Below are positions 58,224 through 64,000 of a DNA stretch of 64,000 nt, piece after piece (positions within the stretch are counted from its first letter, which is position 1; each line of letters begins with the position of its first letter). A model generated the notes under the pieces. The model did not search any database. It was not told where the DNA came from and saw only the letters and a list, made by a program, of their open reading frames with translations. The position numbers were made by a program, and so were the translations under genes. The DNA comes from Liolophura sinensis (taxonomy: Eukaryota; Mollusca; Polyplacophora; Chitonida; Chitonidae): positions 43,502,645-43,566,644 of the forward strand of contig NC_088302.1 of NCBI RefSeq assembly GCF_032854445.1, read 5' to 3'.

Positions 58224-58791
58224 GTAAGTCATGACTTTGTTAGAAAATGTTAGTCAAGATTGTGTTAGAAAATGTTAGTCAAGATCGTGTTAGAAAATGT
58301 AAGTCCTGACCATGTTAGAAAATGTAAGTCCTGACCATGTTAGAAAATGTAAGTCCTGACCATGGTACAAAATGTAAGTCCTGACCATGGTACAAAATGT
58401 AAATCCTGACCATGTTAGAAAATGTAAGTCCTGAGCATGGTACAAAATGTAAGTCCTGACCATGTTAGAAAAGGTAAGTCCTGACCATGGTACAAAATGT
58501 AAGTCCTGACCATGGTACAAAATGTAAGTCCTGACCATGTTAGAAAATGTAAGTCCTGATCATGGTACAAAATGTAAGTCCTGACCATGTTAGAAAATGT
58601 AAGTCCTGACCATGGTACAAAATGTAAGTCCTGACCATGTTAGAAAATGTAAGGCCTGACCATGTTAGAAAAGGTAAGTCAAGACCATGTTAGAAATTGT
58701 AAGTTATGACCATGTTTATAGAAATTGTAAGTCATGACCATGTTTATAGAAATTGTAAGTCATGACCATGTTAGAAAATGTAAGCCAAGAC
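58211..58791 (+). repeat. Minisatellite derived from an exon end and its 5' splice site
   Basis: About 23 contiguous units, mostly 25 bp. Unit 1 is the genuine exon-intron boundary (CATGTTAGAAAAT|GTAAGTC, 58211-58235). Later units are CATGTTAGAAAATGTAAGTC or CATGGTACAAAATGTAAGTC plus CTGAC. Two 28-bp units occur at 58711-58766. About 17 downstream units keep an uninterrupted GTAAGT. A diverged stray unit lies near 58963-58985. The unit is not a multiple of three. Confidence 0.97.
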
Positions 58792-59295
58792 CATGTTTCA
58801 AAAGTATCGACTAAATAACCATAAATTTCAACCATGACTGACTTGCTGATTTTTCCTGATTGAAAAGAGTTCTATTGATTTTAGAAAGGGGTTTTGAGGT
58901 TTGCTTGGAACATGGGGTGATATTCTACTTGAAAATTGTAAGTTTCAGCACCAAAAGTGACCATTCTAGAAAATGTAAGTGAAGGCCATGTAAAACTGCA
59001 ATTAAACAAAGAAATATAAGAATAAGGCTAAAGGCCATGTTTGAAAATAGCTACTGCGCATGGCAAGGAAATTAAATGAAATGTTAAATGAATGATAAAG
59101 TTTTAGAACTACAGCAGCAATATTTCAGCCATTTCTTTTCAACCAGGTAATTGAAGAATATATTATATGTTTACACAATTGAACATATGAATACTTTGTA
59201 ATTGCAGAGTGGTAAATTGTTGTTAATAATTAATTAATTTACAGCTACTTAAAACTAGAAATTACACCTTAAATACTTGTGTATCTTTGTTTCAG

Positions 59296-59362
59296 TTTTT
59301 AGCTCATGTGAGAAGTTCAGGCAGCACTGGTGAATTACCTCCCCTTGTTATCTATCCCAGAG
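59296..59362 (+). CDS. MAP2K5: MAP2K5 orthologue, exon C (end of PB1)
   Basis: 67 nt from TTTGTTTCAG to AG|GTAAAA, phase 0 to phase 1. It reads FLAHVRSSGSTGELPPLVIY, then PR, aligning with the last PB1 strand of human MEK5 (...EPLQIFPRA). Confidence 0.9.
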
Positions 59363-59958
59363 GTAAAATGCGTACAAAATTATATGTTGTGTATTTGCAT
59401 TTTGTATTCAAGTTTTTTACATCATAATGCAGAACTGAATGAGTCTACTCTTGGGTGTTGATTTATGTCCTATTTATATGACATAATACAATGATACATG
59501 CATATTGCGTTGAAATGGGGCCTCTTAAATTAATCTTCGGTTGAAAGCACTATTATACCTCAGGCCAAGAAAAAAAACAACAACAAAAGAACAAAGTGTA
59601 GTTTAGTATATACACTATATTGAGTAAACATTATGGAATTATAACTAAGAAGGTGATAATTTGAGTGTTTTTGAATGACTAGAAACAAAATCACTTCTAA
59701 ATACATGTACATGTATTCTTTTAAAATTTGAACATCACAACCTTCAATTATAGTCAAACCACAAACAGGGTTGGCCAGTTAGAGTGTATCAATAGCCATG
59801 CTAGTCACATGTTATATCATGTAACATGTGTAACACTATCCCTAATGAATGATCATGTAACAGGTTCACTGTGATTGTTTCTTCTTGTGTTCCTATGTGT
59901 AAAGACCATATTGTCTCACACAGCATATGTATAAACATCCTGCATTCTTTTATTGTAG

Positions 59959-59999
59959 TTGGGAAGACCCCTCAAGACAGAAATATCCATGGATTAAAG
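59959..59999 (+). CDS. MAP2K5: MAP2K5 orthologue, exon D (linker)
   Basis: 41 nt from TTTATTGTAG to AAG|GTAGTG, phase 1 to phase 0. It reads VGKTPQDRNIHGLK with the carried base, very close to human KPPGERNIHGLK. Confidence 0.93.
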
Positions 60000-60147
60000 G
60001 TAGTGTATAATGTATACATACAAGCAACTTTGAGGAGAGAGTATGCTCGTATTTTTACAGAATAAACAAGTTCTCAAAACCTTTCTATATGTGTGTTAAT
60101 ACTGAAGATACATCATTTGAATATATTTGAATTCCTCGTCATTTCAG

Positions 60148-60221
60148 ATCAGAACCAAGAGGGGTGGGGCTGGTGGAGAGCCACAAACAAACAAAGCTGC
60201 TTTGGTGTCTGAGCCTCAGAG
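60148..60221 (+). CDS. MAP2K5: MAP2K5 orthologue, exon E (linker)
   Basis: 74 nt from ATTTCAG to AG|GTAAGC, phase 0 to phase 2. It reads IRTKRGGAGGEPQTNKAALV, then SEPQ. Low-complexity linker between PB1 and kinase domain, weakly conserved as in other MEK5 proteins. Confidence 0.85.
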
Positions 60222-60434
60222 GTAAGCACCCTATTGGTATATGCCAGTACCAGCATGATAAATATACTGAATTTCAAACATTGAAATAGCTGTCTTGAGA
60301 CCAGGGAAAAGTCTGGCTCAAGTAAGACTCAAACTCACAACTTAGGCTGTCTCACTGAAACCAGTATTTTCACTGTTCTTGAGACCGTTATATCGCTGTG
60401 GGATATTGAGTATGTATTTAATGTATATCCTGGT

Positions 60435-60727
60435 GATGATGTTGCTGGAATATCACAGTATCAGAATGATGTACTGATATCATGTTGGTGTGCCAATGTG
60501 CAGATGCTATACTGGTATCATGCTGGCTTATGCCAGTATGAGGATGATGTACTGATATCATGCTGGTACATGCCAGTAACAGGATAATGTACTGATATCA
60601 TGCTGGTACATTCCAGAATGCAAACGCTATGTTGATTTCATCCTGCCAGTATCAGGATGATGTACTGATATCATGCTGGCTTATGCCAGTATCAGGATGA
60701 TGTGCTGATATGATGCTGGCTTATGAC
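60435..60727. repeat. Minisatellite, about 40-bp unit
   Basis: Units of the form GATGTACTGATATCATGCTGG then (C/T)(T/A)TATGCCAGTATCAG lie in the MAP2K5 intron between exons E and F, with variants. About seven copies. Confidence 0.85.
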
Positions 60728-60896
60728 ATTATCCCGTGCAAGGCAGAATACTTCCGTTTCCAGCAACTGTCGCATCGGAGATGTGTATCAGCTGATGCCA
60801 TATGCGTCTCCCTTTGTTTAGCTGTGAAAACAATGACGTCAACTTTCTGTGCCGAAGTGATGGGTCTTTTGTAGGAAAAGTTTGCTACATAGATAC

Positions 60897-60980
60897 TCAG
60901 TGAGAGGATACAGAAATATATGGTGTCAGTGATCCTCCTGTTGGTGTCAGAGACTCATATATTTCTGTACCTCTCACTGA
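60897..60980. repeat. Inverted repeat, about 25-bp arms
   Basis: TCAGTGAGAGGATACAGAAA (start of the left arm, 60897-60922) pairs with 60956-60980 with one bulged base. The spacer is 33 bp. Confidence 0.85.
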
Positions 60981-61231
60981 ATACCCACGTAACCAATAGT
61001 CAGATGAGGCGGATATCTTGTGAAAGGTGTTAAATTTTTTCAGCTATTCTAAAAAAATAACAAAAGTTCAATTGGATTTGCTCTGAATGAAGTTTTGCCA
61101 AATAAATCTGGTATAGCTTTTGCACTGAACGAATTCATTCTGTTGTATCAGTGAATACACCAGACAATGCATCTTAAGTCTACACACTGTAACTGGTTAG
61201 CCTGTGTATACTGAGGTTGTGTTGTTTACAG

Positions 61232-61348
61232 GTCCTTAAGTCACAGCCATAGTGAGATAGAAGAGCTCCTACACCTGGGTAACATAAAGGACACAGATCT
61301 GCAGTACGTGGAGATCCTGGGCAGTGGGAATGGTGGATCAGTCTTCAA
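61232..61348 (+). CDS. MAP2K5: MAP2K5 orthologue, exon F (start of kinase domain)
   Basis: 117 nt from TGTTTACAG to AA|GTGAGT, phase 2 to phase 2. It reads SLSHSHSEIEELLHLGNIKD, then TDLQYVEILGSGNGGSVF. The G-x-G-x-x-G glycine-rich ATP loop (GSGNGG) is intact and the segment aligns with human MEK5 ahead of the kinase domain. Confidence 0.95.
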
Positions 61349-61769
61349 GTGAGTTGCCAAGTGTCTCCATCATTACAACACTGACGGCTGTTGTTAGCAT
61401 ACAGAAATCTGCCTACTGTACCTACACTGTATCTGCTGTTTATATACTAAATGACCTGAAATTTTGCCCCAATCGCATGTATGTGTCTAAATCTTTTGGT
61501 GCTAACACATCTTTCTAGTATGGCATCATCCTACATGTACCTTTCAATGTACTTTTCAGATAAGATCAACACACCTTTCATAATCAGAAAGAAAATGAGC
61601 AACAGTGTCATGGACGAAATTTTAGGTCATTTCCAATATTAGCAAACGACATATCATACCGGACCTAGGATCCTTCCAGATCCTACTTCCTGTATAGTAT
61701 GTCATCTTCAGGACTGAGTATTATAGTAGATAAAGATAGTAAGCAAAATCAACACAATATCATGGTTCT

Positions 61770-62065
61770 CATTGATTAGTTATTTATTTATTTGATTGAT
61801 ATTTTACCCTTTACTCTAGAATATTTCACTCAAGCAACAGCAGCCAGCATTATAGTGGAAGGAAACCGGGCAGAGCCCGAGGGAATCCAGTGACAATCCT
61901 CAGGTTGCTGGCAGACATTCCCACGTATGGCTTGAGAGGGAGCTGGCATGAACTGAACTTGAACTCACCACATGCGGCCACATTGGTGAGAACTTCCTGG
62001 GTCATTGCGCTGCGCTGGAATGCTAACCAAGTCGGCCACGGAAGCCCCGCACATTGAATGGTTAT
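61770..62065 (-). repeat. SINE, full length, with imperfect 14-bp TSD
   Basis: CATTGATTAGTTAT (61770-61783) and CATTGAATGGTTAT (62052-62065) flank the body. The body runs from the A/T tail to the tRNA-like head (minus strand GGGGCTTCCGTGGCCGACTTGG). An older copy with many substitutions, in the MAP2K5 intron F-G. Confidence 0.88.
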
Positions 62066-62727
62066 ATGACAACCAAGTCTCAGAGTGCATTGAAGGTACA
62101 AAATCTTCAGGCTTTCTTCACAAAGTAAAAATGTTACTCCTAAAACTGACTTCGTGAAATTGTTAGGAAACACATTTGTAACCATAATTTTATTAATTAA
62201 ATGACATGTTGTTATGAAGCATGTTATAAGGAGAGAGGGGTGTACTTCTTTGTTCAATAAAGTCACGTTCTAGTGCCTGAGTATGTGGTTTTATAACTTT
62301 AACAAGGATATATGCAACTACCGCTACTGAAGTGATGTGATATACATCATGGTTATAAGGTTGTCCAAATAAAATATACTCAACCACAAGCTATGTTAGC
62401 TGTTGATTGCCGTTTATCAGGTATTGCAGTTAGCCAAAGTATTTTGTCTCCTGCCACAAAACTTGACCTGAAATATGTCAGATGTTCTGCATTTTGTATG
62501 TGCGTTCGTTCTTCTGTATAACTCAGTCCGTCTGTGTATCCATCACACCTTGGGCCATTTCTACAAAGCCGTTGCAACACTGCATCCAGCATGTTTACTA
62601 TGGTGACTTACATCTACTTCTTCACTGTATGTTGTCATGGAAGTAATGCCAGGCACAGTTTGCGATTGCTTTGTAGAATGGTCCCCTAATCTCGTGACCA
62701 AGATAGCTATAACAGTTTTAAAACAAT

Positions 62728-63262
62728 CACATTCATATTGACACATTGGCGACCGATCATGTTCACTTTGACAAAGTGGCAACCAATCATGTTCGTATTG
62801 ACACATTGGCTACCGATTATGTTCATTTTGACAAAGTGGCAACCAATCATGTTCATATTGACACATTGGCTACCGATTATGTTCATTTTGACAAAGTGGC
62901 AACCAATCATGTTCGTATTGACACATTGGCTACCGATTATGTTCACTTTGACACAGTGGCAACCAATCATGTTCGTATTGACACATTGGCTGCTGATTAT
63001 GTTCATTTTGACACAGTGGCAACCAGTCATGTTCGTATTGACACAGTGGCGAGCGATTATGTTCATTTTGACTCAGTGGCAACCAATCACTCTCGTATTG
63101 ACACAGTGCCCACTGATTATGTTCATTTTGACACAGTGGCAACCAATCACGTTTGTATTATCACATTGGCGACAGATTATGTTCATTTTGACACAGTGGC
63201 AACCAATCACACTCGTATTGACACAGTGGCCACTGATTATGGCCATACTGACAAAGGTAGGG
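62728..63262. repeat. Minisatellite, 60-bp unit (30-bp dimer)
   Basis: Nearly nine copies alternate TATTGACACATTGGC(T)-type and TTTTGACA(A/C)AGTGGCAACC-type 30-mers, in MAP2K5 intron F-G. Because 60 is a multiple of three, frames of 120-179 codons stay open on both strands. No initiation, splice or domain evidence supports coding. Confidence 0.95.
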
Positions 63263-63583
63263 TCATTTGAGATATGACTGGGATTAACTTTTTTCACTCT
63301 ACAATATGTAATCCAGTATGGCAGCTGTCGGTCATTTTGGATTTTCTGTCCATCAAAATTTTCACCAGCCAGTAATGGCAGTTTGTCTCATAATAACACA
63401 CCAAGTCTTTACACATGTAGTCTTCATGGTACCTCGGTCAGGTTTTACTCGTAATGAATAAACTGGTTCTTATCGACATCTGCTTCATCGTTAATAGTTG
63501 TTAACAACTCATACTTGGCAAGATTAAACGACTTGTGCTGTTAATTACTCAGTAACAGCTCACACCGTGATCTTTGTTTACAG

Positions 63584-63623
63584 AGCTTACCATATGCCTT
63601 CTGGGAAAGCCATGGCTGTTAAG
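63584..63623 (+). CDS. MAP2K5: MAP2K5 orthologue, exon G (catalytic lysine)
   Basis: 40 nt from TTTACAG to AAG|GTAAGA, phase 2 to phase 0. It completes K and reads AYHMPSGKAMAVK, matching human KAYHVPSGKILAVKV, where the Lys of AVK binds ATP phosphates. The rest of the kinase domain lies beyond the right edge. Exons A-G sum to 456 nt (152 codons) with consistent phases. Confidence 0.94.
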
Positions 63624-64000
63624 GTAAGACCGGATAAGGTGTTTATTTGTGCGTGTGATTATTTACATGTATATAAAGGAGAAATGTCAGGATTTCTTTC
63701 AATGATGAAAGTGATATTTCACTCAGTTAAATATCACTTTTGTTACTACATTTTGATTTTTCATACCCAGACGCCATGACGTCAGTAGAGAAACGTTTTG
63801 TTCAATGATGTTCCAATCTGAGCTCAGGGGGTTGGCGTCATAATACAAGTTTAGTTCACTTTACTATTCCTACGTCACGCAGCAAGACACAATGTCATAG
63901 AGGACATCATGTAAGACATCAGGCTATATTCACAAGCCTGTGAAGGCCTACAGCTGAAAACATTCCCTCTTCACAAAATCATGATATCGTCAAGATGTAA
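63624..64000 (+). other. MAP2K5 intron, to window edge
   Basis: The donor GTAAGA starts at 63624. No further exon is seen before the window ends. Confidence 0.7.

Noticed and set aside
58211-58791. CRISPR-like regular repeat array
   Set aside because: Units are contiguous with no unique spacers, and the context is a eukaryotic intron; it is a minisatellite of a splice site.
62738-63277. 174-179-codon plus frames and a 119-codon minus frame
   Set aside because: Produced by a 60-bp tandem repeat divisible by three inside a MAP2K5 intron.

Overview
The window is animal nuclear DNA: intron-bearing genes with consensus GT-AG junctions, low gene density, AT-rich non-coding sequence, and many interspersed and tandem repeats. 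A tRNA-derived SINE present in at least 13 copies, several with target-site duplications, resembles those that litter molluscan genomes. The likely source is a lophotrochozoan, probably a mollusc; this is inference from repeat type and protein similarity, not a species call.

Layout. 1-6.4 kb is gene-poor and holds a decayed cysteine-rich coding fragment, a broken reverse-transcriptase fragment and SINE/dispersed repeats. 6.58-26.53 kb is one rhodopsin-family GPCR locus on the plus strand, of the melatonin-receptor-like type. Two different first exons (6584-6757 and 17673-17846), each 58 codons and each ending in phase 0, can join a shared TM2 exon (25154-25244) and a large last exon for TM3-TM7 (25667-26526). 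The introns contain a hAT transposase remnant, a 96-bp-arm hairpin, several SINEs and a 3-kb minisatellite. 26.6-45.0 kb has no gene I recognise, only SINEs and minisatellites.

45029-50637 is a complete, apparently young Ty3/Gypsy LTR retrotransposon on the minus strand: 251-bp LTRs that read as identical, primer-binding site, polypurine tract, gag, and a pol with protease, reverse transcriptase, RNase H and integrase. Gag and pol share one frame and are separated by a single UGA. 50.6-57.9 kb is again repeat-bearing non-coding DNA.

57890 to the right edge carries seven internal exons (152 codons) of a MAP2K5/MEK5 orthologue: the C-terminal half of the PB1 domain, the linker, and the start of the kinase domain. 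The start-codon exon and the rest of the kinase are not visible. Its introns contain three unrelated minisatellites. The first is made of about 23 tandem copies of the gene's own exon-end/5' splice-site sequence.

The receptor and the kinase are independent loci with no evident functional link. The observations most worth following are the paired first exons of the receptor, the amplified splice-donor array in MAP2K5, the in-frame UGA between gag and pol, and the hairpin and minisatellite in the receptor introns.
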